From NCBI GenBank assembly GCA_030867875.1, contig JAOWCC010001634.1:140636365-140700364 (forward strand): a DNA stretch of 64,000 bases, read 5' to 3'. The notes under the pieces are model-generated. The model searched no databases. It had not been told where the DNA came from and was given only the letters and a program-made list of their open reading frames with translations. The DNA is from Actinernus sp. WN-2022. Taxonomy: Eukaryota > Cnidaria > Anthozoa > Actiniaria > Actinernidae. This document shows, piece by piece, positions 46,080 through 57,800 of this stretch. The position numbers and the translations under genes were made by a program. How positions within the stretch are numbered: position 1 is the first letter of the stretch; each line of letters starts with the position of its first letter.

Positions 46080-46777
46080 TTTATATCACCGACCGAACGA
46101 GCATCAGAACGCGAGAGGTAATTTAACTGAAATAAAGGTTCTCGCTGTGCTCACTCGTAGGATATGGATTGGAAAACACAATTTTTCATGGAATTGTTAC
46201 AACTCTGCGGCTTAAGATTTTAAAAAACCTTAAAGAATATGGCCCAACCATGATGCTTAGCGGCCTTTTGTTTTGTTTATTTCCGCTTCGTGAAACTATT
46301 AAACTAAACAGAAAAACTACAAAAGAAACTGTCCAAAATCAGATTGAAACTATCACACAAAATAAGAGGACCGTGATGATTTTCAAAATATTGAAAGACC
46401 ACTCGTACAAAACCAAACTTTTTAACTGTGACTGTGAAATGGCTGCTCAGATAGCGCGCAAAGCATAACAGAGTGATCGTACTGTAGGAACAAATATTTA
46501 ATGTATAATTTTATATTTTCTCTAACCACCCAATCAGCCTTTCATTTTGTCTTAGTATTCAATGAGTATTCGTATATATTTGCTGATTAGATCCTATCCA
46601 AGGCGATCCGGTACTTGCACTTCATCCGAATTGGTCCTTGCATCTTAGTAGTTTACAAAGCTTGATGGTTCGTTGGTCTATGTTCTTTAAAACAAAGGTT
46701 AATTTTATTCTTCTGGAATTCTTCTGGCCACTGCGTGATAAAAGCGAATAATTACTTCAACTTCGTTACTTTCTCAG

Positions 46778-47117
46778 TGTTTCTCGCCCGGGGGTGGGGG
46801 GGTGACTTCCATATAAAAGGGGTAGGGATGCTCGTCGGACATTTTCGATTTGGCCCCTAAGAGGTACTAAAATGGGCGTGGCTCAAGGTTATTTTGACCC
46901 CTAAAAGATAAGAAAAATGTAAATTGATAACAGCTTTTTTGTTCAATTGACACCCGACCCCTAAAAGGTACCGCTTTACATAGAAATGTCTGTGTTTGAT
47001 GGTGGATACCCTATGTGGTACCAAACTCCTGATTTTGACCCCTAAAAGGTACGACGAGCATCCATGTACCCCTCACATAAGGGAGTCCCCCCCCCCCCCA
47101 CCCCCGGGCGAGAAACA
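46778..47117. mobile_element. 340-bp MITE with TGTTTCTCGCCCGGGGG ends, copy 2 only
   Basis: TGTTTCTCGCCCGGGGG (46778) faces CCCCCGGGCGAGAAACA (47117), each continued by G- or C-rich tracts. Inside, GACCCCTAAAAGGTAC-like 16-mers occur four times. Copy 1 has only about 30 unrelated bases at this place (near 19918-19942). Confidence 0.85.
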
Positions 47118-47119
47118 CG

Positions 47120-48080
47120 AGTTCCTTCCCTTGCTGTTAATTAGCTACTTCCAATTCCACAACGAAATTAATTACTCATTACAAGCAGCCTCATTTCTGA
47201 GATATCACTAGTGAACACATTAATATCGATGGCTTTACGGTGCAATTGAAATTAATTGATCTCCAGGCATCAGTCTTAATAGGAAAACTAGATAATTAGT
47301 TTAATTCTCTAGATACCATAAAAAATATCACAAAAGTGTCTTTAAACAAGCCACCGGAGACTATAATAACTTGAATCTTAACCCTTCCATAACTGATAAT
47401 GAGAACCCATGTCTTCTTGTATTTTGTTGTCTTGTATCTGACATTCTTTCTTGCTGTTATTCCGATTTTACATCGCAGCACAAACGGTAAAAATAACGGA
47501 ACCATATTCACCCTACAGAAGTTTACAAAAATGTAATCAGTTTTTCGAACATCAACACTAAACAACAACACATATTATGATATGTGTATTAGTAAAATGT
47601 CTTAATATAGATAAAATGCCAATACCTCTAGACATTTTTTTAATATGAAGTACGTGGTGGCTGCAAGCTGATCCTGGAAAAAGCAATATCGATCAGCAAC
47701 ACAAGTTTTTCAAGTTGTTTTTTTTCACACTGTTTACATGACATATAATAGGTACAAATAATTAATTACAAATATTATAAAAGACATATAACATAATAAA
47801 GGAATATGCAAAATAGGTGTGCCGCAGAAATGCTTTCGAGTTGGTCACCGCCTATGTTAATAGTAAGGACGATTGAGACATGTATTACGTGAAAAGAAGA
47901 AAAGAAAGAGAGAAGGAAATTATAATTTAATTACAGTGACTGTATATGACTACTAGTTAATGATAATAATCAATAAGATCATGAGTAACTAGTATATACA
48001 GATATTGTAAGTAAACAAGTATATAATGATATAGCTATACATTCATTAAATGCTTATGAAAAGATGTTTTTATTTGTTTA
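47120..48080. other. No gene seen; AT-rich upstream region, copy 2
   Basis: Counterpart of 19945-20900 in copy 1, with short indels. No ORF has recognisable content. Confidence 0.55.
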
Positions 48081-48083
48081 CAA

Positions 48084-48437
48084 TTAGATTTGGTCATCCA
48101 AAAGAAACTTTTTGTATTTTTGTTTGAAATCATGGTATAGAAGGACTTTAAATTTCCCAGAGTTTGGGTGCGGAGGACCGAAATGTATGAATCCCATAAT
48201 TTGTTCGGCCATTTTACTGCCGGTTTGTAAAATTTTGGGGGGCAGCATATCTGGTGTTGTAGGAATGAATTTCGGATATTGGTCGGTTAGGATATGAGAG
48301 AATACGGCTGGAATACTATTTTTATTATTTTGTATTTCATGTGTAAAAAGTGACATTTTAAATTCATGGATATTTTCAAATTTTAGAATTTTCAAGAAGG
48401 CTATAATAGGGGTTAGCGTTTTCCCTACTATGAGCAA
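48084..48437 (-). pseudogene. Non-LTR retrotransposon ORF C-terminus, copy 2
   Basis: 117 codons open on the minus strand, including LKILKFENIHEFKMSLFTH, SHILTDQYPKFIPTT and GFIHFGPPHPNSGKFKVL. They match the tail of LINE ORF2 proteins in general pattern. It corresponds to the frameshifted 20905-21256. No upstream reverse-transcriptase core remains. Confidence 0.6.
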
Positions 48438-48933
48438 AGAATATATTTCGTATACATTTATTTTAAATTATTTCACAGAAGGTGAGAAAAGCAAAACTTC
48501 TCATATGTAGTTCTAAGTCACGTTTTTCTGGATGGATTTCAGTAGAGGTCAGAGAAATAATTTATAAAGGTATCGTATTTGTTTTTATTTTTAGAAAAGA
48601 CTTTTCAATCAACAGAACTTATACTCCCTAAAAAACAGACAAGATTTGTGAAATAACTCGCGAATAAGAAAATAACGTGGACGAATATCCTCAGTACTAG
48701 TTGAACGTTAGATCTGTATGAAGATCTGAACAGCCAAAGAAGAATAAATAGAAGCGAGAAGTCCAAGGACTATAGCAAAGCTGAAACAACGTGTATACTT
48801 TTAAACGTACTACATTTAGCCAAACTAGCCGAGTCCTCAAGATTTGTGACCGCTAAAACTATGAAAAAGAGCGATTAGCACCGAGCACCCACTTTGACCG
48901 CGCAATCCGAAAAAAAAACATAGCTGAACAAAT

Positions 48934-49332
48934 CACAGGTAGCCCAAGCTTGGGATCTGTATAACATTAACAGCATTTGTATGGGATTTTTTTAGTTTTC
49001 CATGTACAACGTAAATCTTGAATAAAACTCGACAAAAACCTATACAGTGTCTTCTTGTGTTCCTTAACTATGTCTGTGCCATGTTACAGCGAATTTCAGC
49101 GAAATTTTCCCTTAAAACCCTAACCCTAACCCTTAGTATGGGTTAGGGTTTTAAGGGAAAATTTCGCTGAAATTCGCTGTAACATGGCACAGACATAGTT
49201 AAGGAAAACAAGAAGACACTGTACAGGTTTTTGTCGAGTTTTATTCAAGATTTACGTTGTACATGGAAAACTAAAAAAATCCCATACAAATGCTGTTAAT
49301 GTTATACAGATCCCAAGCTTGGGCTACCTGTG
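48934..49332. repeat. 399-bp palindrome with telomere-like centre, copy 2
   Basis: Counterpart of 21755-22159. The arms again start CACAGGTAGCCCAAGC; the centre has CCCTAACCCTAACCC, a short turn and GGGTTAGGG (49115-49150). Confidence 0.95.
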
Positions 49333-50120
49333 AACAAATTACTGAAGATCAGGAAAGCATGATTCACATAAAAATTATCTCTTTTTACGCACTTCGGATA
49401 CCTGTATCACGGTTTTCTATTTTTCACGCTAGAATTAGAAGATCCGGTTGTTTATCATTTCGTCTGTTCTCCAATTTACCTACTATCATATCGAAAGCTT
49501 CGTGCAGATTCTAACGATCACTTTTTTTAAACGACATGTTTAGCACGAGTTGACACAAGTCGAACCAGCTTGCCTTTTGGAATTGGACAGGGTCTGAGGA
49601 GCTCATTACCATGGTAATGGACTCCTGACAGGGTCCATTTGAACGAGCATAAAAACAAATGGGGTTGCGTGATTAGGTCAAGATCACCTACAACCTTAAC
49701 CATGCCGAAACACTGAAAGCGCTCGGTCTTGACAGATATGTTATATATATATACGCGTGTAGACTAAATCCACTGAATAGGATCGCTGATAACCTCAATC
49801 TCAGTATCTGTCATCTTCTTCGACGGATAGATTGCTAGTTTTCCGAGCGAGAAAAGGAGCCTTGGTATTCAGATGTTTTTCATGTACAACTGGTCGTGTT
49901 AATAAGAACGTCGATTACCCAAGGACCCGGTATAGATGTTTAATTCGTGTGAATACAGAATGCTTCGGGATGGTTAATGTATTGTATTGGTGATTCAACA
50001 GGAACAGCAGCAGTATGGAATCTCATACCGAAGGTTCATAGATTGAAACGTTCTCCGGTTATCCATCATGCTGGACTATGGGAAACTTTAATTGGTCCAG
50101 ATAATAGTTATACTCTATAA

Positions 50121-51659
50121 ATGCCTATCACTGCGAGAATTGCGACTAAAAGAGGCTTGGATTTCGCCGAGTTGACTTTTACAGAGATTCGGAAATATTT
50201 CTTCCAAAGCTTTTCAAATCAACAACATAAGAAACAAGAACTAATGCACAATGGACTACAAGAAGTAGAATTGAATAACTCGGGAATGGCTTCGAACTTT
50301 AAAGACTCCCAACCTTTATTCCAATGCTACAAAAGCACGGATACAGAAACCATTCAGCATCCGCTATCAAGCAGCAAAAGACTAACCATAAATGTCTCTG
50401 GAGAAAGATTTGAGACACTTGAGAAAACCTTGGCAAACTTCCCCAATACACTTCTGGGCTCACGACGAAAAAGGGCACCTTACTTCGACCCTGATGCCCA
50501 GGAATATCGTTTCCAACGTGACAAGGACTCGTTTCATTTTATTCTGTTCTACTACCAGTCTAATGGAATGCTTGTTGAACCAGTCGAGGAGTTCATACCC
50601 GAAGACGTTTTCGCGAAGGAAGTACAATTCTTTGAACTCGGCATGGCTGCGGAGGTTCAGTTGCCGAAAAGGTTTGGTAACCGCAATCTTGGTGGCAGTG
50701 ATTACCAGAGCGGGCGAGGAGCGATACATACTTTACGGTTTCTGCTGAACAATCCTTATGCAAGCATTAAGGGAAAGATTTTAGGATTCTGGCTCGTGTT
50801 TGTAATGGTTTTGCTACTCACAGTTAAAAGCATTAAAACTCTTCCTGAATTTCGAGAAATGAGTGTTGTTAAGTGTTGTGAAAATCAGTCAAGGTCAGAG
50901 CGCTCTAATGACGAGTTTGTTGGTCATGTAGACATAGAAAAGATCTGGTTCATACTCGAGCTCATTGGCATCTCCTGCTTCACACTCGAGTACTTGGCAA
51001 GACTCGTATCTGCTCTAAGAAAAAGAAAATACGCTTTTGGTGGTTTGGGGATTGTCGACTTTCTATCATTTGCACCCCATTTCCTCCTTATCACCATTGA
51101 CTCCTCGACTATGATAACCCCCAGCATCCAGCCTCTGAGAAACCTTTTCAAATTCTTACCCTTCTTGTGTATTTTGAAGGTGACAAGATACTCGACTGGA
51201 CTGCAAATATTCTGGAAAACCCTACATTCTTGTAACGAAGAATTGGGCTTGTTGCTTTATTGTGTGACTCTGAGCGTAATCCTCTTTGGCAGCCTTATCT
51301 TCTACTGCGAAGATGGTAAAAATGGCTTCATAAGTATCCCAGCCTCGTTGTGGTACACTATTATCACCATGACAACGGTAGGATATGGTGATATGGTGAC
51401 TGTAACAATTGGCGGGAAAATCTTCAGCACGGGCTGCGCGTTACTGGGTATGACGTTACTGCTTGCGTTACCCACTACTTTGGTGGTTAATAAGTTTAGC
51501 GCGTATTACCACGGGAAGCGTGACGCTAAAAGACGAAACATGATTTCAGGAAGTGCTCGAGATGCCACGTGTACTTCTCCCAGGCACGAGCAGTTTAGAG
51601 CTTCAACCAAGCACAAACAGAAGCCTGAATTGTCTCAATTGTTGAACAGTTTCGATTGA
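50121..51659 (+). CDS. Shaker-like voltage-gated K+ channel subunit with degenerate S4, copy 2
   Basis: Single exon, 512 residues, same domain plan as the gene at 22940 (T1 87-178, six membrane segments, TTVGYGD filter). It differs at ten nucleotides: seven change residues (42 I to M, 154 T to P, 200 R to G, 263 K to N, 299 P to L, 353 M to K, 495 T to S; copy 1 to copy 2) and three are silent. Residue 353 falls on the K5 gating-charge position of S4, so this copy keeps one more positive charge. Canonical R1, R3 and R4 are still N, P and C, and S6 still has Pro-Thr-Thr instead of Pro-Val-Pro. An in-frame stop precedes the ATG. With so few differences it could be an allele as well as a paralogue. 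Confidence 0.93.
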   Translation: MPITARIATKRGLDFAELTFTEIRKYFFQSFSNQQHKKQELMHNGLQEVELNNSGMASNFKDSQPLFQCYKSTDTETIQHPLSSSKRLTINVSGERFETLEKTLANFPNTLLGSRRKRAPYFDPDAQEYRFQRDKDSFHFILFYYQSNGMLVEPVEEFIPEDVFAKEVQFFELGMAAEVQLPKRFGNRNLGGSDYQSGRGAIHTLRFLLNNPYASIKGKILGFWLVFVMVLLLTVKSIKTLPEFREMSVVKCCENQSRSERSNDEFVGHVDIEKIWFILELIGISCFTLEYLARLVSALRKRKYAFGGLGIVDFLSFAPHFLLITIDSSTMITPSIQPLRNLFKFLPFLCILKVTRYSTGLQIFWKTLHSCNEELGLLLYCVTLSVILFGSLIFYCEDGKNGFISIPASLWYTIITMTTVGYGDMVTVTIGGKIFSTGCALLGMTLLLALPTTLVVNKFSAYYHGKRDAKRRNMISGSARDATCTSPRHEQFRASTKHKQKPELSQLLNSFD

Positions 51660-51787
51660 TGACTCCGAACAATCAGTTGTAAAAAATGGTTCTACAAAAT
51701 TTTAAAACTGATCAGTCTACCATACCACACCACCACCACACCCGTTTTTTTACTGAGTAGAGTTCAGTAACAGGAACCCACCATTAC

Positions 51788-52032
51788 CATACCTGCCAAC
51801 CCCCGGAGTTCAAAAATCTGGAGAATGTTGGTTGAGGCTTTGTTATGACGTAATCATTTCCGAATTTTTCCGAAGATACCCCGATTGTGTTCCGAATACT
51901 TTCCGAAAGCTCTCGGAAAAATTAGTTTCAAGCTTTTTGGTAGAAAGATTATTTAAAACGGCGAACTCAATCCATAACATGGCTAAAAACCGAGAGATTT
52001 GAGGCTCTATCCGGAAGACCGGGAGATGAGGT
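51788..52032. mobile_element. Truncated copy of the CATACCTGCCAAC MITE
   Basis: Left end and body match 24598-24831; the right end is replaced at 52032 by sequence ending in the GGGCTGCCTGTGG motif. This marks the right limit of visible homology between block copies. Confidence 0.8.
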
Positions 52033-52185
52033 TTTATCATTATTACTCGGGCTGCCTGTGGCAGACACGAGGCTTTAATCTGCAGGCCATTTTTTTTTTG
52101 TTCCGTACAACAAAATTTCTGCGCATGCGTTAAATTATGCATTAATTGTGGCGCTAATATATTTATTTCCAGTCCAGTCGCCATC
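52033..52185 (-). repeat. Terminus of the unclassified repeat family (inverted relative to 44934)
   Basis: TTATTACTCGGGCTGCCTG at 52041 equals the inverse of the end at 44910-44934. Next to it both copies have poly-T/A runs and the sequence GCGCATGCGTTAAA (inverse TTTAACGCATGCGC near 44838). The element is then interrupted by the TTAA element at 52190. Confidence 0.65.
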
Positions 52186-52189
52186 TTAA

Positions 52190-53709
52190 AGGGGCCGTCT
52201 CACCCACAGTGCTTAGCGTGCTTTTGTTATTGTTTATATCCGGGACTTTGACCCCTTGTTCACGGTGGGAACCTCACGAACTAAGCATATTCTTAATGTT
52301 GGTGACATGATAATTTTGATTTGAACATGGATGACCTTGATAATAGTACCTTACAAGTTGAATGTGAAGTCAACAAAGTGTTATACAGCAGTACTTGGCT
52401 GTACTGTAACATTCACTGCTCAACCGTCGCTGCTATAAACAGAGAACACTCTCTCCGTGTAATACTAATAATTATGAAAGTGAGATGTTTCACCGCTCTG
52501 GGGTTTCTCTCCTCGGTTTTATTTTTACTTGCAGAGAGAGAGAGAGAGAAAGAGAGAGATCTGCTAGCAGGCAATCTCGTTGCTGGCTGTACCAGAGAAC
52601 CAGTTCAAGAGAGAACAGTGAACGAATTACAGTTCGTTTCAATGGGAAATTATTATCACGGCGGCTCTGTTGTCAAATTTCGTGCGAGTATAAACTTTGA
52701 TCGATCCGGAATCACGGCGAAATCACTGTGTGAAAGACCTTCGAAACCAGAGAGAGACCTATTTCCACAAGTTAAACGCCGAAGCCCTCAAAATGATTTT
52801 AGAAAATTGCTCAATTCTTTTCGGGTCGACCAAGCGGAGTTTCGTTGCCTATAATATTTTGTTGCCTATAATATTTACTGCTCACCCGTCGCTTCCGAAC
52901 CCTGCCATCAGTACTATAAACAGAGAATACTAATAATTATGAAAAGAGAGGTTTCTCCCCTCGGTTTTATTTTTCCCTGCAATCTGCTAGCAGGTAATCT
53001 AGTTACTGGTGCCAGAGAACCAGATCAAGAGAGCACAGTGAACGAATAACAGCTCGCTTGAATATCATGCAGTCTCGGCGGCTTTGCCGTTTGTCAAATT
53101 TCGTGCGAGTATAAACTTCAAATGATCAACCCGGTGAAACCGAAAATCTCGGCAAAATCACTGTCTAAAAGCCCGAATTCCGCCCTTCGAAACCAGAGAG
53201 AGACCTGTTTCCACAAGTTAAACGCCAAAGCCCTGAAAATTATTTTAGGAAACTGTTCTTCAAGTGGAGTTTTGTTGCAAATTGTGGTCACGTACTAAGC
53301 CAGTCCAAAAACCCAAATCGGCTCAAAGATAGTAGATACTCGAATTAAGCGCTAATATATCTTTACATATAAAGAGTAATGTTCAGAATAGCTTCTCCAT
53401 GTTGTAGGTGGAAATCGTGGACACAAACGGACAATTGTTTCCTTTGGCATCCATCAGAGAACTACGGCCACCTGAAATAAAACTAAAATTTGCATGACCA
53501 AATAATTTAAAACACTTAAATAAGAGGCTCAATAGGAAGAGCAATAGAAAAAGGTTCAACCTAGTATGATTTTTTTGACGATAGCTGGAAGGATGGCAGA
53601 GATGTAGAGAAGATTAAATCCACTACCATAAAACTCTGAATTTCGATGCCATCGAAAATGGCCGCTATGCTATGTGAGCGCGCTAAGCACTGTGGGTGAG
53701 ACGGCCCCT
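52190..53709. mobile_element. 1520-bp TTAA element with AGGGGCCGTCTCACCC ends
   Basis: TTAA at 52186-52189 and 53710-53713 flanks inverted ends of about 33 bp (AGGGGCCGTCTCACCCACAG ... facing CTGTGGGTGAGACGGCCCCT). The interior holds an imperfect tandem duplication (about 52415-52830 and 52880-53260), including TCTGCTAGCAGG and ACCAGAGAGAGACCT. The ORF at 52321-52854 runs through a GAGAGA microsatellite and has no recognisable domain. No transposase is seen. Confidence 0.8.
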
Positions 53710-53713
53710 TTAA

Positions 53714-54802
53714 GATATTTCTGTGGACGCTATCAGCTTGTTTGAGGTACGTTTCGTAGGTTTTATGCCACATTTCATTTTACTCTCGGTCATAATACAT
53801 CCGTACCAGCGCAAACACCGTGATCGGTAGGCCAACACTAAAATAATTTTGACCGTGTTTTTGGCTGGTTTACCGATCTCGTACGATCTCTCTGTGTACG
53901 TTATAGACAGGTATACTGAATAGCCGATGTATAGATAAATATAGCGGTTTACTAGCAAATATATATACTGTGATTAAGCAGTTATGGGTTACTATCCTCT
54001 ATCGAAGTCTGAAGACGTCTGAACTCCTGAACTGTAAGAGCAACACTGTCGCTCGCCAACACGAAGCCAGAAACTGACACTCAGCACAGAATAATTTATG
54101 ATGACCCAAGCAATATTCAACTCTCAAGGGAAACTTAAACAAGAAACCTCTCACGGCCGAGGTTTTGGTTCGAGAAATTAAAGGCTTCCAACAATTTCCC
54201 TTTATAGTTCTGTAATATAATGAGCAGACTGAAGTTTTGGGAATGAGGGTAAAGTTTTTAATTAGAGATGGACTCGTAATCGCACTCTTCTGGGCTCATC
54301 AAGTATATCAAGCGTGAACAGCAGATAAAGTTACACAGAGGCACACAATTGACATAGCTCCATCACTGTATGGACAGGATACAACTTATAATATGGTACA
54401 AATATAAACATACATTTTCAAGAGACAATCATGAATATAAGTATCCGAGAAATCTAGAGTATCAAGAAAGATCATGATTACTCGGAATCTGCAGTATAAC
54501 AGAACAGCAGACTAATTGTAAACGTGTGTTACAGAATAAGATAGTGTTTAAATTAAAAGGTCAACTTCTTTAATTTACATACGAGGAAAAACAACAATAT
54601 TAAATTACATATATACTAGGGGAGCAGAGAAATTATGCAAGTCACCGCGCTACTACTCTGGTTACCAGAGCTTCTAATCTCTCTCTCGGAAAGCGAGGAG
54701 CGAGGGCTCAAACACGCGCTCGACCATCATGTTTTAGGTGGAGCCAACGCCTGACGGGCTTACAACGTTTGAAATAGTACATAATATCGTAAACGTTTTA
54801 CA
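53714..54802. other. No gene seen; repeat-derived, upstream of the flavoprotein gene
   Basis: The part at 54537-54650 is an inverted copy of 41910-42030 (shared GGGGAGCAGAGA and TTTACATACGAGG), so at least the right half belongs to the same repeat family as the Penelope-interrupting insert. The promoter of the gene at 54803 should lie here, but no clear core element is visible. Confidence 0.5.
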
Positions 54803-57800
54803 ATGGAGTATAACTTGCAAGAGGGCAGGTCATCTAAGAAGCCAGGATATTTTGTGAGCCGTATTGTATTCATAATCTTCGTGTGTCTTGTTGTAGCGTT
54901 ACTTATTACTGTCGCAGTACTTGCTGCTCTTTACAGCCTTGCAATCAGAGACCTGAACTTAGCAGAGAAACAAGCCAAAGATACAAAGTCTGATGAAGGT
55001 AAATGCAGTTGAGATTCTATAGTCTATATGCAAAACTAAGATCCATGTTCAATCTAGGAATCTCAAATTTTGTGGTACTTGAACTCTCGATATCTCGAAT
55101 TCTACTGAATGAGTCTTCCAATGCAATAGCTTGACATTTCCTTGGGTCTCGGCGTCTCGAAAATGAAAAGAGAGCCTAAAGCCTCGGACTCGTATAATTT
55201 TTAAAACGCAAGTAAGTGTCGTATTTACATGAGACATATCAGAGACTGTATCGCCGAAGGGGGGGGGGGGGGGGGGGGGGGGGGTTATATATAAGCTGTG
55301 CCGCGGGATAGGGTATGGTTTTCGAGGGTCTCATATTCTGTATTATCATCCTTAAATAAAATATCCGATCCTTAAATACTTAAGAATGTTCACCCTGTCA
55401 GGGTTTCGATATCTCACAACCCTATCCTAAATTTCTGGGAGTACCGGCCTACCCGGACTGTATCGGCTGTCTAGTCCAGGTTACAAGAGACCTCTGCCAG
55501 CAGGGAATCCTCTTAACAGCCGTAGTCGGTTTTAATCAGTTGTACATGGTTGCTGCTGAATCAGATAACTAACTACAGCGGCTGTTCGTTACATTTTGCA
55601 ATTTATCCGGATTTGGGCATTAATGATCTTGATTTCAAGGCGTTGTATGGTATGTTTCCTGTTTGTCTTTTCATTCAGCTTGTCATGTGAAAGCCAAGGT
55701 AACCATCAAATACAGCTAGCGGCAGACACGTAATGAACTCGAAAACTATAAAATTTAACCCAAAAAAATTTCGGTGGGTATCAGTGTGATAACTGAAGCA
55801 GTTAATAAAATACGTATATGAACAAAATATTCTCGATCCTGATTGGCTAAGAGCAGTGCAGTAACTGCCGGCATTGAAAAAAGTGTAACACCAGTGCTAG
55901 CCACAAATCACAGGACAGGTTAATAAATAACGCGCTTCGGGTACTAATGTTTTATGGACTTCACGCTCATATTTCGACACATTTCTTTCAGCGCGCGTGC
56001 GCTTGATAGTTTCTTGAAGAGATCTGCATGAAAGCTACCCTGGGTTCCAGAGGCTCGAAAGAGAGTTAAGAGGGGCCTGGGGGCCTGGCTTCGCTCCTCA
56101 AGTTCTCGTCGCTTCGCTCCGCTCCGCTTCGAATTCGCTCCGCTTCTCGAACTTCTCGTCGCTTCGCTCCTCGAACTCGAACCCCTGGCAACCAGGGTAC
56201 ATGAAAGCGAACTAAATATAGTTTATCTTTGTTTGTTTAACGTCGTGTAATAAACACCAGTGCAGAAATGATTTTGCATGGAATGATCATATATTGACCT
56301 ATAATCGCAAACAAAATATACCAACGGCTGGGGAAATGCTACGTAAAAGCGCATAAAGTCATTCCAAGAAATCAGTCAGTCCTGCCCTTATTCGATTACT
56401 GCTCGTCCGTATGGGATAGTTGTGCCAGGGTAATAACATTACTTGGACAAACTACAGAAACGTGCTCGGTAGGAATAATTGAAGGACGTAAAGTCATTAT
56501 TCTGATCTACATTTCACCCTCAGTTGCTATTGCTTACAATCTCGTGGAGACTATAGAAATGCTTATTAGTGACAGAGGCCCTTTTAGGGCAAATTCCGTC
56601 TAAGCGACAGGGCGTTGAAACAACGACAGAGAGAAATAAGAAAACAACTGAGACGAAATTCCGACGGCGACATTCCCACCTTCCGAGACTGCGACACGAC
56701 TAGTTTTGAAGCTCAGACATGCAGGGACATACAGGGATCCTTTAGACTTAATGTTGCAAAACCCTGGAACACCTACTGCCTATATATCAGACTTAGGAAA
56801 ATGTCTAATCCTAACAAATTTAAATTGGGACTAAAGAATTTTATGAAGATAGTTAGGACTGCCCTACCTCTTTTGGATACATAATATATATGTACAAGAT
56901 TTCCTATGTATTTTCAATTAATGTGTATTTGAATTATAATTGTTCCTGTTATACATGTTTTGCTATTCAATGTTACAATGTGTAACAAAATCATACAAAG
57001 AATGTAATAGAGCTCCATTTAAACCATACCTTAATCGACTTTTAATAGTTGATCATACCAGCGTCCACTTAAACCAGCTTCGCTGAATTGGACATCTCTG
57101 TTTAAATATTGCTAATCAATCAATCAATCATGCAATCAATATTTCACTGGAAGTTGTGAAACACGGCTGTGAAAGTTTACTCGTCAAAAAAAAAATTCTG
57201 ACTACAGGCGAGTGCGGCCTTCGTTTAAACCGATACTGATATCTCTTGTTGTTGTAAGGGCTTACTGAGCTGCAGTGCGATGTTGCTGTTCTCGGAGGAG
57301 GTGTATCAGGCCTGTATATTGCCGAGACTCTACTCAGAGAGAACAAGGAAGACAACGTCTGCGTGTTTGAAAGCGAGGCGAGGTTTGGAGGCAGAATTAA
57401 GGATCACCGCTTTAAGAGAGCACCCAATATCAGCCTAGGTAAGGACACTTTTTTTTTATTTATTTTTTTATGTTCACATACATATTAGTTATGCTAAAAG
57501 TAATACCATTAATAAACGACGCACTTGTGTGATAAAACTAGGTATGTGTAGCGGCATGGGGTCTCAGTTTTATGAGAAAAAAAATTGTTCCAAAACCTGG
57601 ATTTCCAAGTTACTGTGAAAACGAACCAGGATTCTCTCCCTGTTTGATTATTCTGAATCGTCTACAACCCTGAATTCTACATATTTTATTACGAACATCC
57701 CGGACCAGGAAATCGAAATTTGATTCAACATATATTGATTCACATAGATATTACGCCATAAAAAAACTCCCACTCCATAGAGGCAGTCTTCAAAGACCAC

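Larger units (their letters stand above)
26932..52032 (+). repeat. Large duplicated block, copy 2, expanded by insertions
   Basis: Matches 11894-24831 in order and orientation. Correspondence holds at 26932-33077, resumes at 37904-38357, and again at 46080-52032. The differences are explained mainly by three insertions (33078-37903, 38358-40928, 40948-46079), a MITE at 46778-47117, about 1 kb of extra collagen intron, and the absence of the LINE and MITE found at 11965-13290 of copy 1. Confidence 0.9.

Noticed and set aside
52321..52854. 177-codon ORF in the 1.5-kb TTAA element
   Set aside because: It crosses a GAGAGA microsatellite, has no domain, and is not kept in the neighbouring tandem copy of the same sequence.
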